From contig NC_079885.1 of the NCBI RefSeq assembly GCF_029227915.1, positions 18,797,001-18,861,000 of the forward strand: a stretch of 64,000 bases of DNA, written 5' to 3'. Below the pieces are notes generated by a model. That model was not told where the DNA came from, did not search any database, and saw only the letters and a program-made list of their open reading frames with translations. Below are positions 1 to 10,960 of this stretch, piece after piece. This DNA comes from Hydractinia symbiolongicarpus. Lineage: Eukaryota > Cnidaria > Hydrozoa > Anthoathecata > Hydractiniidae. Positions within the stretch are counted from its first letter, which is position 1, and each line of letters starts with the position of its first letter. Both the position numbers and the translations under genes were made by a program.

Positions 1-31
1 ATTTTTCTACTGTCTCGCTTCGGCGGGACGA
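1..31 (+). ncRNA. U5: U5 snRNA, 3' end only (cut by window edge)
   Basis: The window opens in the Sm-site region of a U5 gene and contains its full 3' stem-loop with a TTCG tetraloop. The rest of the gene lies before the window. Confidence 0.85.
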
Positions 32-520
32 TCACTAGTCTAAATGAAAAAACGTGCAGGAGGCCATACGGGGGCCTATCTCTCATCTCGCTCACAGAGA
101 CTTGGTAAGCACGGTCCACTCAATGGCTTTCCAAATGCGAAGAGTGAAGGCCGCAGACGGCAGGGGTTGAGCCAAGGGCCTTTCGGCCGTATCCCGCTCA
201 CAAGTTTTTTTTTTTTTTAGCAGAATAATACATACGAGCTAATCAAAATCGGCTCGAGGAAAGAAATAAAGTTCAGAGACAACCAAAGGAGTCGAACTGT
301 AGTAGAAACAAACTAGATGTAACGCAAGCCACTAGTACGACGTATTGCCTACAGGGACCACACTCTCCGAGACAGCGAACGCAACTTCCTAGTGATTCAC
401 GCGAACGCACTGAACTAGGTGATGTAGATCAGAAAGGTGAAAGTCCTTGTGTCAAGTCTACACCTCACGATGCAGCACCTTTTAAGCGTCCTCTACGAAT
501 GGACACACTGGCAAGCGGCA

Positions 521-541
521 CACCACAAGCAAAGGTTAAGT
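521..541 (+). promoter_or_regulatory. Candidate snRNA proximal sequence element (unit 1)
   Basis: A CACC-then-AAAGG element lies about 37 to 57 bases before the U5 start, where animal snRNA genes carry the PSE bound by SNAPc. Its likeness to the vertebrate PSE (CACC followed by an A-rich core) is loose. It recurs in every complete unit at the same distance. The PSE is poorly conserved between phyla, so this is a positional guess. Confidence 0.3.
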
Positions 542-577
542 CGGCTCGAAGGCACAACAGGTCGCGCCGACTTACGA

Positions 578-699
578 CAACTCTGGGCTTTCTTCAGTTC
601 ACGCACAAATCTTTCGCCTTTTACTAAAGATTTTCCTGGAGAAGGCCAAAACGATGAGTATATAGACGATTTTTCTACTGTCTCGCTTCGGCGGGACGA
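578..699 (+). ncRNA. U5: U5 spliceosomal snRNA, array copy 1
   Basis: U5 is the snRNA of the U4/U6.U5 tri-snRNP that holds the 5' and 3' exons through its loop I during splicing. The invariant loop GCCUUUUAC is at 616-624, closed by the stem AAATCTTTC / AAAGATTT as in vertebrate U5. A U-rich Sm-type site (GATTTTTC) is at 668-675. It is followed by a 7-bp hairpin with a TTCG tetraloop at 680-697. The length of about 122 nt compares with 116 to 117 in human; both ends are set by alignment and may be off by a few bases. This copy has two changes just after the loop stem (TTTTCCTGG for TTTCCGTGG), so it may be a variant rather than a major form. Confidence 0.9.
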
Positions 700-705
700 T
701 CACTA

Positions 706-720
706 GTCTAAATGAAAAAA
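706..720 (+). promoter_or_regulatory. Candidate snRNA 3' box (unit 1)
   Basis: GTCTAAATGAAAAAA begins about 7 bases after the U5 3' stem-loop, at the distance where animal snRNA genes have the 3' box (GTTT, AAA, purine-rich) that directs Integrator 3'-end formation. It is present in all complete units. The match is approximate. Confidence 0.35.
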
Positions 721-775
721 CGTGCGGGAGGCCATACGCGGGCCTATCTCTCATCTCGCTCACAGAGACTTGGTA

Positions 776-885
776 AGCACGGTCCACTCAATGGCTTTCC
801 AAATGCGAAGAGTGAAGGCCGCAGACGGCAGGGGTTGAGCCAAGGGCCTTTCGGCCGTATCCCGCTCACAACTTTTTTTTTTTTT
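776..885 (+). other. Hairpin-rich spacer block ending in an oligo-T tract (unit 1)
   Basis: Two short perfect hairpins, GCCG-CAGA-CGGC at 818-829 and GGCC-TTTC-GGCC at 845-856, precede a run of 13 T at 873-885. The block is present in every full unit; the T run varies from about 11 to 16. It resembles the end of a pol III transcript, but I see no A/B boxes and match it to no known RNA. Its function is unknown. The block is missing from the terminal and transposed units. Confidence 0.4.
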
Positions 886-1244
886 AGCAGAATAATACAT
901 ACGAGCTAATCAAAATCGGCTCGAGGAAAGAAATAAAGTTCAGAGACAACCAAAGGAGTCGAACTGCAGTAGAAACAAACTAGATGTAACGCAAGCCACT
1001 AGTACGACGTATTGCCTACAGGGACCACACTCTCCGAGACAGCGAACGCAACTTCCTAGTGATTCACGCGAACGCACTCAACTAGGTGATGTAGATCAGA
1101 AAGGTGAAAGTCCTTGTGTCAAGTCTACACCTCACGATGCAGCACCTTTTAAGCGTCCTCTACGAACGGACACACTGGCAAGCGGCACACCACAAGCAAA
1201 GGTTAAGTCGGCTCGAAGGCACAACAGGTCGCGCCGACTTACGA

Positions 1245-1366
1245 CAACTCTGGGCTTTCTTCAGTTCACGCACAAATCTTTCGCCTATTACTAAAGATTT
1301 CCGTGGAGAAGGCCAAAGCGATGAGTATATAGACGATTTTTCTACTGTCTCGCTTCGGCGGGACGA
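1245..1366 (+). ncRNA. U5: U5 snRNA, array copy 2 (loop I variant)
   Basis: Complete gene, but base 1287 turns the invariant loop GCCUUUUAC into GCCUAUUAC, and the linker reads AAAGCG instead of AAAACG. A change in the exon-contacting loop suggests a non-functional or minor copy. Confidence 0.88.
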
Positions 1367-1913
1367 TCACTAGTCTAAATGAAAAAACGTGCAGGAGGCC
1401 ATACGCGGGCCTATCTCTCATCTCGCTCACAGAGACTTGGTAAGCACGGTCCACTCAATGGCTTTCCAAATGCGAAGAGTGAAGGCCGCAGACGGCAGGG
1501 GTTGAGCCAAGGGCCTTTCGGCCGTATCCCGCTCACAAGTTTTTTTTTTTTTTTAGCAGAATAATACATACGAGCTAATCAAAATCGGCTCGAGGAAAGA
1601 AATAAAGTTCAGAGACAACCAAAGGAGTCGAACTGCAGTAGAAACAAACTAGATGTAACGCAAGCCACTAGTACGACGTATTGCCTACAGGGACCACACT
1701 CTCCGAGACAGCGAACGCAACTTCCTAGTGATTCACGCGAACGCACTGAACTAGGTGATGTAGATCAGAAAGGTGAAAGTCCTTGTGTCAAGTCTACACC
1801 TCACGATGCAGCACCTTTTAAGCGTCCTCTACGAACGGACACACTGGCAAGCGGCACACCACAAGCAAAGGTTAAGTCGGCTCGAAGGCACAACAGGTCG
1901 CGCCGACTTACGA

Positions 1914-2035
1914 CAACTCTGGGCTTTCTTCAGTTCACGCACAAATCTTTCGCCTTTTACTAAAGATTTCCGTGGAGAAGGCCAAAACGATGAGTATATA
2001 GACGATTTTTCTACTGTCTCGCTTCGGCGGGACGA
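1914..2035 (+). ncRNA. U5: U5 snRNA, array copy 3 (majority sequence)
   Basis: Matches the array majority throughout: intact loop I, Sm-type site and 3' hairpin. A good candidate for an active gene. Confidence 0.94.
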
Positions 2036-2582
2036 TCACTAGTCTAAATGAAAAAACGTGCAGGAGGCCATACGCGGGCCTATCTCTCATCTCGCTCACA
2101 GAGACTTGGTAAGCACGGTCCACTCAATGGCTTTCCAAATGCGAAGAGTGAAGGCCGCAGACGGCAGGGGTTGAGCCAAGGGCCTTTCGGCCGTATCCCG
2201 CTCACAAGTTTTTTTTTTTTTTTAGCAGAATAATACATACGAGCTAATCAAAATCGGCTCGAGGAAAGAAATAAAGTTCAGAGACAACCAAAGGAGTCGA
2301 ACTGCAGTAGAAACAAACTAGATGTAACGCAAGCCACTAGTACGACGTATTGCCTACAGGGACCACACTCTCCGAGACAGCGAACGCAACTTCCTAGTGA
2401 TTCACGCGAACGCACTGAACTAGGTGATGTAGATCAGAAAGGTGAAAGTCCTTGTGTCAAGTCTACACCTCACGATGCAGCACCTTTTAAGCGTCCTCTA
2501 CGAACGGACACACTGGCAAGCGGCACACCACAAGCAAAGGTTAAGTCGGCTCGAAGGCACAACAGGTCGCGCCAACTTACGA

Positions 2583-2704
2583 CAACTCTGGGCTTTCTTC
2601 AGTTCACGCACAAATCTTTCGCCTTTTACTAAAGATTTCCGTGGAGAAGGCCAAAACGATGAGTATATAGACGATTTTTCTACTGTCTCGCTTCGGCGGG
2701 ACGA
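2583..2704 (+). ncRNA. U5: U5 snRNA, array copy 4 (majority sequence)
   Basis: Gene body matches the majority. The flank just upstream has one change (GCGCCAAC for GCGCCGAC), outside the candidate PSE. Confidence 0.94.
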
Positions 2705-3250
2705 TCACTAGTCTAAATGAAAAAACGTGCAGGAGGCCATACGCGGGCCTATCTCTCATCTCGCTCACAGAGACTTGGTAAGCACGGTCCACTCAATGGC
2801 TTTCCAAATGCGAAGAGTGAAGGCCGCAGACGGCAGGGGTTGAGCCAAGGGCCTTTCGGCCGTATCCCGCTCACAAGTTTTTTTTTTTTTTAGCAGAATA
2901 ATACATACGAGCTAATCAAAATCGGCTCGAGGAAAGAAATAAAGTTCAGAGACAACCAAAGGAGTCGAACTGCAGTAGAAACAAACTAGATGTAACGCAA
3001 GCCACTAGTACGACGTATTGCCTACAGGGACCACACTCTCCGAGACAGCGAACGAAACTTCCTAGTGATTCACGCGAACGCACTGAACTAGGTGATGTAG
3101 ATCAGAAAGGTGAAAGTCCTTGTGTCAAGTCTACACCTCACGATGCAGCACCTTTTAAGCGTCCTCTACGAACGGACACACTGGCAAGCGGCACACCACA
3201 AGCAAAGGTTAAGTCGGCTCGAAGGCACAACAGGTCGTGCCGACTTACGA

Positions 3251-3372
3251 CAACTCTGGGCTTTCTTCAGTTCACGCACAAATCTTTCGCCTTTTACTAA
3301 AGATTTCCGTGGAGAAGGCCAAAACGATGAGTATATAGACGATTTTTCTACTGTCTCGCATCGGCGGTACGA
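3251..3372 (+). ncRNA. U5: U5 snRNA, array copy 5 (3' stem-loop variant)
   Basis: The 3' hairpin has two changes: the tetraloop is ATCG instead of TTCG, and G to T at 3368 breaks a C-G pair of the stem. Loop I and the Sm-type site are intact. The hairpin matters for snRNA 3' processing and stability, so this copy may be weakened. Confidence 0.88.
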
Positions 3373-3916
3373 TCACTAGTCTAAATGAAAAAATGTGCAG
3401 GAGGCCATACGCGGGCCTATCTCTCATCTCGCTCACAGAGACTTGGTAAGCACGGTCCACTCAATGGCTTTCCAAATGCGAAGAGTGAAGGCCGCAGACG
3501 GCAGGGGTTGAGCCAAGGGCCTTTCAGCCGTATCCCGCTCACAAGTTTTTTTTTTTTAGCAGAATAATACATACGAGCTAATCAAAATCGGCTCGAGGAA
3601 AGAAATAAAGTTCAGAGACAACCAAAGGAGTCGAACTGCAGTAGAAACAAACTAGATGTAACGCAAGCCACTAGTACGACGTATTGCCTACAGGGACCAC
3701 ACTCTCCGAGACAGCGAACGCAACTTCCTAGTGATTCACCCGAACGCACTGAACTAGGTGATGTAGATCAGAAAGTTGAAAGTCCTTGTGTCAAGTCTAC
3801 ACCTCACGATGCAGCACCTTTTAAGCGTCCTCTACGAACGGACACACTGGCAAGCGGCACACCACAAGCAAAGGTTAAGTCGGCTCGAAGGCACAACAGG
3901 TCGCGCCGACTTACGA

Positions 3917-4038
3917 CAACTCTGGGTTTTCTTCAGTTCACGCACAAATCTTTCGCCTTTTACTAAAGATTTCTGTCGAGAAGGCCAAAACGATGAGTAT
4001 ATAGACGATTTTTCTACTGTCTCGCTTCGGCGGGACGA
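3917..4038 (+). ncRNA. U5: U5 snRNA, array copy 6 (stem variants)
   Basis: Three changes: GGGTTTTC for GGGCTTTC in the 5' stem strand, and CTGTCG for CCGTGG after the loop stem. Loop I and the Sm-type site are unchanged. Confidence 0.88.
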
Positions 4039-4583
4039 TCACTAGTCTAAATGAAAAAACGTGCAGGAGGCCATACGCTGGCTTATCTCTCATCTCGCTC
4101 ACAGAGACTTGGTAAGCACGGTCCACTCAATGGCTTTCCAAATGCGAAGAGTGAAGGCCGCAGACGGCAGGGGTTGAGCCAAGGGCCTTTCGGCCGTATC
4201 CCGCTCACAAGTTTTTTTTTTTTTAGCAGAATAATACATACGAGCTAATCAAAATCGGCTCGAGGAAAGAAATAAAGTTCAGAGACAACCAAAGGAGTCG
4301 AACTGTAGTAGAAACAAACTAGATGTAACGCAAGCCACTAGTACGACGTATTGCCTACAGGGACCACACTCTCCGAGACAGCGAACGCAACTTCCTAGTG
4401 ATTCACGCGAACGCACTGAACTAGGTGATGTAGATCAGAAAGGTGAAAGTCCTTGTGTCAAGTCTACACCTCACGATGCAGCACCTTTTAAGCGTCCTCT
4501 ACGAACGGACACACTGGCAAGCGGCACACCACAAGCAAAGGTTAAGTCGGCTCGAAGGCACAACAGGTCGCGCCGACTTACGA

Positions 4584-4705
4584 CAACTCTGGGCTTTCTT
4601 CAGTTCACGCACAAATCTTTCGCCTTTTACTAAAGATTTCCGTGGAGAAGGCCAAAACGATGAGTATATAGACGATTTTTCTACTGTCTCGCTTCGGCGG
4701 GACGA
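4584..4705 (+). ncRNA. U5: U5 snRNA, array copy 7 (majority sequence)
   Basis: No departure from the array majority within the gene. Confidence 0.94.
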
Positions 4706-5252
4706 TCACTAGTCTAAATGAAAAAACGTGCAGGAGGCCATACGCGGGCCTATCTCTCATCTCGCTCACAGAGACTTGGTAAGCACGGTCCACTCAATGG
4801 CTTTCCAAATGCGAAGAGTGAAGGCCGCAGACGGCAGGGGTTGAGCCAAGGGCCTTTCGGCCGTATCCCGCTCACAACTTTTTTTTTTTTTTTAGCAGAA
4901 TAATACATACGAGCTAATCAAAATCGGCTCGAGGAAAGAAATAAAGTTCAGAGACAACCAAAGGAGTCGAACTGCAGTAGAAACAAACTAGATGTAACGC
5001 AAGCCACTAGTACGACGTATTGCCTACAGGGACCACACTCTCCGAGACAGCGAACGCAACTTCCTAGTGATTCACGCGAACGCACTGAACTAGGTGATGT
5101 AGATCAGAAAGGTGAAAGTTCTTGTGTCAAGTCTACACCTCACGATGCAGCACCTTTTAAGCGTCCTCTACGAACGGACACACTGGCAAGCGGCACACCA
5201 CAAGCAAAGGTTAAGTCGGCTCGAAGGCACAACAGGTCGCGCCGACTTACGA

Positions 5253-5374
5253 CAACTCTGGGCTTTCTTCAGTTCACGCACAAATCTTTCGCCTTTTACT
5301 AAAGATTTCCGTGGAGAAGGCCAACGCGATGAGTATATAGACGATTTTCCTACTGTCTCGCTTCGGCGGGACGA
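5253..5374 (+). ncRNA. U5: U5 snRNA, array copy 8 (Sm-site variant)
   Basis: T to C at 5349 shortens the U run of the Sm-type site (GATTTTCC), and the linker before it reads AACGCG for AAAACG. Loss of a U in the Sm site would be expected to weaken Sm ring assembly. Confidence 0.86.
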
Positions 5375-5920
5375 TCACTAGTCTAAATGAAAAAACGTGC
5401 AGGAGGCCATACGCGGGCCTATCTCTCATCTCGCTCACAGAGACTTGGTAAGCACGGTCCACTCAATGGCTTTCCAAATGCGAAGAGTGAAGGCCGCAGA
5501 CGGCAGGGGTTGAGCCAAGGGCCTTTCGGCCGTATCCCGCTCACAAGTTTTTTTTTTTTTTAGCAGAATAATACATACGAGCTAATCAAAATCGGCTCGA
5601 GGAAAGAAATAAAGTTCAGAGACAACCAAAGGAGTCGAACTGCAGTAGAAACAAACTAGATGTAACGCAAGCCACTAGTACGACGTATTGGCTACAGGGA
5701 CCACACTCTCCGAGACAGCGAACGCAACTTCCTAGTGATTCACGCGAACGCACTGAACTAGGTGATGTAGATCAGAAAGGTGAAAGTCCTTGTGTCAAGT
5801 CTACACCTCACGATGCAGCACCTTTTAAGCGTCCTCTACGAACGGACACACTGGCAAGCGGCACACCACAAGCAAAGGTTAAGTCGGCTCGAAGGCACAA
5901 CAGGTCGCGCCAACTTACGA

Positions 5921-6042
5921 CAACTCTGGGCTTTCTTCAGTTTACGCACAAATCTTTCGCCTTTTACTAAAGATTTCCGTGGAGAAGGCCAAAACGATGA
6001 GTATATAGACGATTTTTCCACTGTCTCGCTTCGGCGGGACGA
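5921..6042 (+). ncRNA. U5: U5 snRNA, array copy 9
   Basis: Two single changes: TTTACG for TTCACG before the loop stem, and CCACTG for CTACTG between Sm-type site and 3' hairpin. Functional elements are intact. Confidence 0.91.
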
Positions 6043-6587
6043 TCACTAGTCTAAATGAAAAAACGTGCAGGAGGCCATACGCGGGCCTATCTCTTATCTC
6101 GCTCACAGAGACTTGGTAAGCACGGTCCACTCAATGGCTTTCCAAATGCGAAGAGTGAAGGCCGCAGACGGCAGGGGTTGAGCCAAGGGCCTTTCGGCCG
6201 TATCCCGCTCACAAGTTTTTTTTTTTTTAGCAGAATAATACATACGAGCTAATCAAAATCGGCTCGAGGAAAGAAATAAAGTTCAGAGACAACCAAAGGA
6301 GTCGAACTGCAGTAGAAACAAACTAGATGTAACGCAAGCCACTAGTACGACGTATTGCCTACAGGGACCACACTCTCCGAGACAGCGAACGCAACTTCCT
6401 AGTGATTCACGCGAACGCACTGAACTAGGTGATGTAGATCAGAAAGGTGAAAGTCCTTGTGTCAAGTCTACACCTCACGATGCAGCACCTTTTAAGCGTC
6501 CTCTACGAACGGACACACTGGCAAGCGGCACACCACAAGCAAAGGTTAAGTCGGCTCGAAGGCACAACAGGTCGCGCCGACTTACGA

Positions 6588-6709
6588 CAACTCTGGGCTT
6601 TCTTCAGTTCACGCACAAATCTTTCGCCTTTTACTAAAGATTTCCGTGGAGAAGGCCAAAACGATGAGTATATAGACGATTTTTCTACTGTCTCGCTTCG
6701 GCGGGACGA
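6588..6709 (+). ncRNA. U5: U5 snRNA, array copy 10 (majority sequence)
   Basis: Identical to the majority within the gene. Confidence 0.94.
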
Positions 6710-7256
6710 TCACTAGTCTAAATGAAAAAACGTGCAGGAGGCCATACGCGGGCCTATCTCTCATCTCGCTCACAGAGACTTGGTAAGCACGGTCCACTCA
6801 ATGGCTTTCCAAATGCGAAGAGTGAAGGCGGCAGACGGCAGGGGTTGAGCCAAGGGCCTTTCGGCCGTATCCCGCTCACAAGTTTTTTTTTTTTTTTAGC
6901 AGAATAATACATACGAGCTAATCAAAATCGGCTCGAGGAAAGAAATAAAGTTCAGAGACAACCAAAGGAGTCGAACTGCAGTAGAAACAAACTAGATGTA
7001 ACGCAAGCCACTAGTACGACGTATTGCCTACAGGGACCACACTCTCCGAGACAGCGAACGCAAATTCCTAGTGATTCACGCGAACGCACTCAACTAGGTG
7101 ATGTAGATCAGAAAGGTGAAAGTCCTTGTGTCAAGTCTACACCTCACGATGCAGCACCTTTTAAGCGTCCTCTACGAACGGACACACTGGCAAGCGGCAC
7201 ACCACAAGCAAAGGTTAAGTCGGCTCGAAGGTACAACAGGTCGCGCCGACTTACGA

Positions 7257-7378
7257 CAACTCTGGGCTTTCTTCAGTTCACGCACATATCTTTCGCCTTT
7301 TACTAAAGATTTCCGTGGAGAAGGCCAAAACGATGAGTATATAGACGATTTTTCTACTGTCTCGCTTCGGCGGGACGA
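7257..7378 (+). ncRNA. U5: U5 snRNA, array copy 11
   Basis: One change, ACATATC for ACAAATC, at the base of the loop I stem; it removes one A-U pair. Everything else is intact. Confidence 0.9.
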
Positions 7379-7926
7379 TCACTAGTCTAAATGAGAAAAC
7401 GTGCAGGAGGCCATACGCGGGCCTATCTCTCATCTCGCTCACAGAGACTTGGTAAGCACGGTCCACTCAATGGCTTTCCAAATGCGAAGAGTGAAAGCCG
7501 TAGACGGCAGGGGTTGAGCCAAGGGCCTTTCGGCCGTATCCCGCTCACAAGTTTTTTTTTTTTTTTTAGCAGAATAATACATACGAGCTAATCAAAATCG
7601 GCTCGAGGAAAGAAATAAAGTTCAGAGACAACCAAAGGAGTCGAACTGCAGTAGAAACAAACTAGATGTAACGCAAGCCACTAGTACGACGTATTGCCTA
7701 CAGGGACCACACTCTCCGAGACAGCGAACGCAACTTCCTAGTGATTCACGCGAACGCACTGAACTAGGTGATGTAGATCAGAAAGGTGAAAGTCCTTGTG
7801 TCAAGTCTATATCTCACGATGCAGCACCTTTTAAGCGTCCTCTACGAACGGACACACTGGCAAGCGGCACACCACAAGCAAAGGTTAAGTCGGCTCGAAG
7901 GCACAACAGGTCGCGCCGACTTACGA

Positions 7927-8048
7927 CAACTCTGGGCTTTCTTCAGTTCACGCACAAATCTTTCGCCTTTTACTAAAGATTTCCGTGGAGAAGGCCAAAA
8001 CGATGAGAATATAGACGATTTTTCTACTGTCTCGCTTCGGCGGGACGA
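7927..8048 (+). ncRNA. U5: U5 snRNA, array copy 12
   Basis: One change (GAGAATA for GAGTATA) at the basal stem strand that pairs with the 5' end of the RNA. Confidence 0.91.
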
Positions 8049-8592
8049 TCACTAGTCTAAATGAAAAAACGTGCAGGAGGCCATACGCGGGCCTATCTCT
8101 CATCTCGCTCACAGAGACTTGGTAAGCACGGTCCATTCAAAGGCTTTCCAAATGCGAAGAGTGAAGGCCGCAGACGGCAGGGGTTGAGCCAAGGGCCTTT
8201 CGGCCGTATCCCGCTCACAAGTTTTTTTTTTTTAGCAGAATAATACATACGAGCTAATCAAAATCGGCTCGAGGAAAGAAATAAAGTTCAGAGACAACCA
8301 AAGGAGTCGAACTGCAGTAGAAACAAACTAGATGTAACGCAAGCCACTAGTACGACGTATTGCCTACAGGGACCACACTCTCCGAGACAGCGAACGCAAC
8401 TTCCTAGTGATTCACGCGAACGCACTCAACTAGGTGATGTAGATCAGAAAGGTGAAAGTCCTTGTGTCAAGTCTACACCTCACGATGCAGCACCTTTTAA
8501 GCGTCCTCTACGAACGGACACACTGGCAAGCGGCACACCACAAGCAAAGGTTAAGTCGGCTCGAAGGCACAACAGGTCGCGCCGACTTACGA

Positions 8593-8714
8593 CAACTCTG
8601 GGCTTTCTTCAGTTCACGCACAAATCTTTCGCCTTTTACTAAAGATTTCCGTGGAGAAGGCCAAAACGATGAGTATATAGACGATTTTTCTACTGTCTCG
8701 CTTCGGCGGGACGA
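8593..8714 (+). ncRNA. U5: U5 snRNA, array copy 13 (majority sequence)
   Basis: Gene identical to the majority sequence. Confidence 0.94.
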
Positions 8715-9261
8715 TCACTAGTCTAAATGAAAAAACGTGCAGGAGGCCATACGCGGGCCTATCTCTCATCTCGCTCACAGAGACTTGGTAAGCACGGTCC
8801 ACTCAATGGCTTTCCAAATGCAAAGAGTGAAGGCCGCAGACGGCAGGGGTTGAGCCAAGGGCCTTTCGGCCGTATCCCGCTCACAAGTTTTTTTTTTTTT
8901 TTAGCAGAATAATACATACGAGCTAATCAAAATCGGCTCGAGGAAAGAAATAAAGTTCAGAGACAACCAAAGGAGTCGAACTGCAGTAGAAACAAACTAG
9001 ATGTAACGCAAGCCACTAGTACGACGTATTGCCTACAGGGACCACACTCTCCGAGACAGCGAACGCAACTTCCTAGTGATTCACGCGAACGCACTGAACT
9101 AGGTGATGTAGATCAGAAAAGTGAAAGTCCTTGTGTCAAGTCTACACCTCACGATGCAGCACCTTTTAAGCGTCCTCTACGAACGGACACACTGGCAAGC
9201 GGCACACCACAAGCAAAGGTTAAGTCGGCTCGAAGGCACAACAGGTCGCGCCGACTTACGA

Positions 9262-9383
9262 CAACTCTGGGCTTTCTTCAGTTCACGCACAAATCTTTCG
9301 CCTTTTACTAAAGATTTCCGTGGAGAAGGCCAAAACGATGAGTACATAGACGATTTTTCTACTGTCTCGCTTCGGCGGGACGA
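9262..9383 (+). ncRNA. U5: U5 snRNA, array copy 14
   Basis: One change (GTACATAG for GTATATAG) between the basal stem and the Sm-type site. Core elements are intact. Confidence 0.92.
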
Positions 9384-9929
9384 TCACTAGTCTAAATGAA
9401 AAAACGTGCAGGAGGCCATACGCGGGCCTATCTCTCATCTCCCTCACAGAGACTTGGTAAGCACGGTCCATTCAATGGCTTTCCAAATGCGAAGAGTGAA
9501 GGCCGCAGACGGCAGGGGTTGAGCCAAGGGCCTTTCGGCCGTATCCCGCTCACAAGTTTTTTTTTTTTTTAGCAGAATAATACATACGAGCTAATCAAAA
9601 TCGGCTCGAGGAAAGAAATAAAGTTCAGAGACAACCAAAGGAGTCGAACTGCAGTAGAAACAAACTAGATGTAACGCAAGCCACTAGTACGACGTATTGC
9701 CTACAGGGACCACACTCTCCGAGACAGCGAACGCAACTTCCTAGTGATTCACGCGAACGCACTCAACTAGGTGATGTAGATCAGAAAGGTGAAAGTCCTT
9801 GTGTCAAGTCTACACCTCACGATGCAGCACCTTTTAAGCGTCCTCTACGAACGGACACACTGGCAAGCGGCACACCACAAGCAAAGGTTAAGTCGGCTCG
9901 AAGGTACAACAGGTCGCGCCGACTTACGA

Positions 9930-10051
9930 CAACTCTGGGCTTTCTTCAGTTCACGCACAAATCTTTCGCCTTTTACTAAAGATTTCCGTGGAGAAGGCCA
10001 AAACGATGAGTATATAGACGATTTTTCTACTGTCTCGCTTCGGCGGGACGA
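9930..10051 (+). ncRNA. U5: U5 snRNA, array copy 15 (majority sequence)
   Basis: Gene identical to the majority; the next base change is downstream, at the candidate 3' box (GTTTAAAT for GTCTAAAT). Confidence 0.94.
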
Positions 10052-10486
10052 TCACTAGTTTAAATGAAAAAACGTGCAGGAGGCCATACGCGGGCCTATC
10101 TCTCATCTCGCTCACAGAGACTTGGTAAGCACGGTCCACTCAATGGCTTTCCAAATGCAAAGAGTGAAGGCCGCAGACGGCAGGGGTTGAGCCAAGGGCC
10201 TTTCGGCCGTATCCCGCTCACAAGTTTTTTTTTTTTTTTAGCAGAATAATACATACGAGCTAATCAAAATCGGCTCGAGGAAAGAAATAAAGTTCAGAGA
10301 CAACCAAAGGAGTCGAACTGCAGTAGAAACAAACTAGATGTAACGCAAGCCACTAGTACGACGTATTGCCTACAGGGACCACACTCTCCGAGACAGCGAA
10401 CGCAACTTCCTAGTGATTCACGCGAACGCACTGAACTAGGTGATGTAGATCAGAAAAGTGAAAGTCCTTGTGTCAAGTCTACACCT

Positions 10487-10960
10487 CACGATGCAGCACC
10501 TTTTAAGCGTCCTCTACGAACGGACACACTGGCAAGCGGCACACCACAAGCAAAGGTTAAGTCGGCTCGAAGGCACAACAGGTCGCGCCGACTTACGACA
10601 ACTCTGGGCTTTCTTCAGTTCACGATCAAATCTTTCGCCTTTTACTAAAGATTTCCGTGGAGAAGGCCAAAACGATGAGTATAGAGACAATTTTTCTACT
10701 GTCTCCCTTCGGCGGGACGATCACTAGTCTAAATGAAAAAACGTGCAGGAGGCCATACGCTTGCCTATCTCTCATCTCGCTCACAGAGACTTGGTAAGCA
10801 CGGTCCACTCAATGGCTTTCCAAATGCGGAGTCGAACTGCAGTAGAAACAAACTAGATGTAACGCAAGCCACTAGTACGACGTATTGCCTACAGGGACCA
10901 CACTCTCCGAGACAGCGAACGCAACTTCCTAGTGGTTCACGCGAACGCCCTGAACTAGGT
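10487..10960 (+). repeat. Terminal truncated U5 unit at the array boundary
   Basis: After the U5 gene the unit jumps from AAATGCG to GAGTCGAACTG at about 10828/10829, deleting 150 bases that hold the hairpins and the T tract. It ends at 10960 in CTGAACTAGGTG, where sequence of the tRNA unit begins directly. This segment founded the transposed copies. Confidence 0.85.
10599..10720 (+). ncRNA. U5: U5 snRNA, terminal copy 16 (divergent)
   Basis: Last gene of the array and the most changed: ACGATCAAATC for ACGCACAAATC, TAGAGACAATTTTTC around the Sm-type site, and G to C at 10706, which breaks one pair of the 3' hairpin. The Sm-type site here (AATTTTTC) is closer to the canonical form than in the array majority. 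The same variant set occurs in the two transposed copies near 12826 and 17743. Confidence 0.88.

Larger units (their letters stand above)
1..10960 (+). repeat. Tandem array of about 668-bp U5 snRNA gene units
   Basis: Sixteen complete U5 genes recur every 666 to 670 bases, all on the + strand, with the 3' tail of another at the left edge. Between genes each unit has about 545 bases of spacer: a candidate 3' box, a hairpin-rich block ending in an oligo-T tract, and a region before the gene with a candidate PSE. Units differ from each other by only a few bases, as expected for a concertedly evolving array. Length differences come mainly from the T tract. Open frames of 60 to 90 codons recur in every unit but overlap the U5 gene and are shadows. 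Confidence 0.95.

Noticed and set aside
32-577. 5S rRNA, U1, U2, U4, U6, SL RNA or SRP RNA in the U5 spacer
   Set aside because: I compared the spacer by eye with the conserved cores of these RNAs and found no match beyond a few bases.
437-706. 89-codon open frame repeated in every U5 unit
   Set aside because: It overlaps the U5 snRNA gene itself and is conserved only because the unit is. Its residues simply translate U5.
599-787. 62-codon minus-strand frame and 61-66-codon + frame in each U5 unit
   Set aside because: They overlap the U5 3' half or the hairpin/T-tract spacer, vary with T-run length, and have no protein-like signal.
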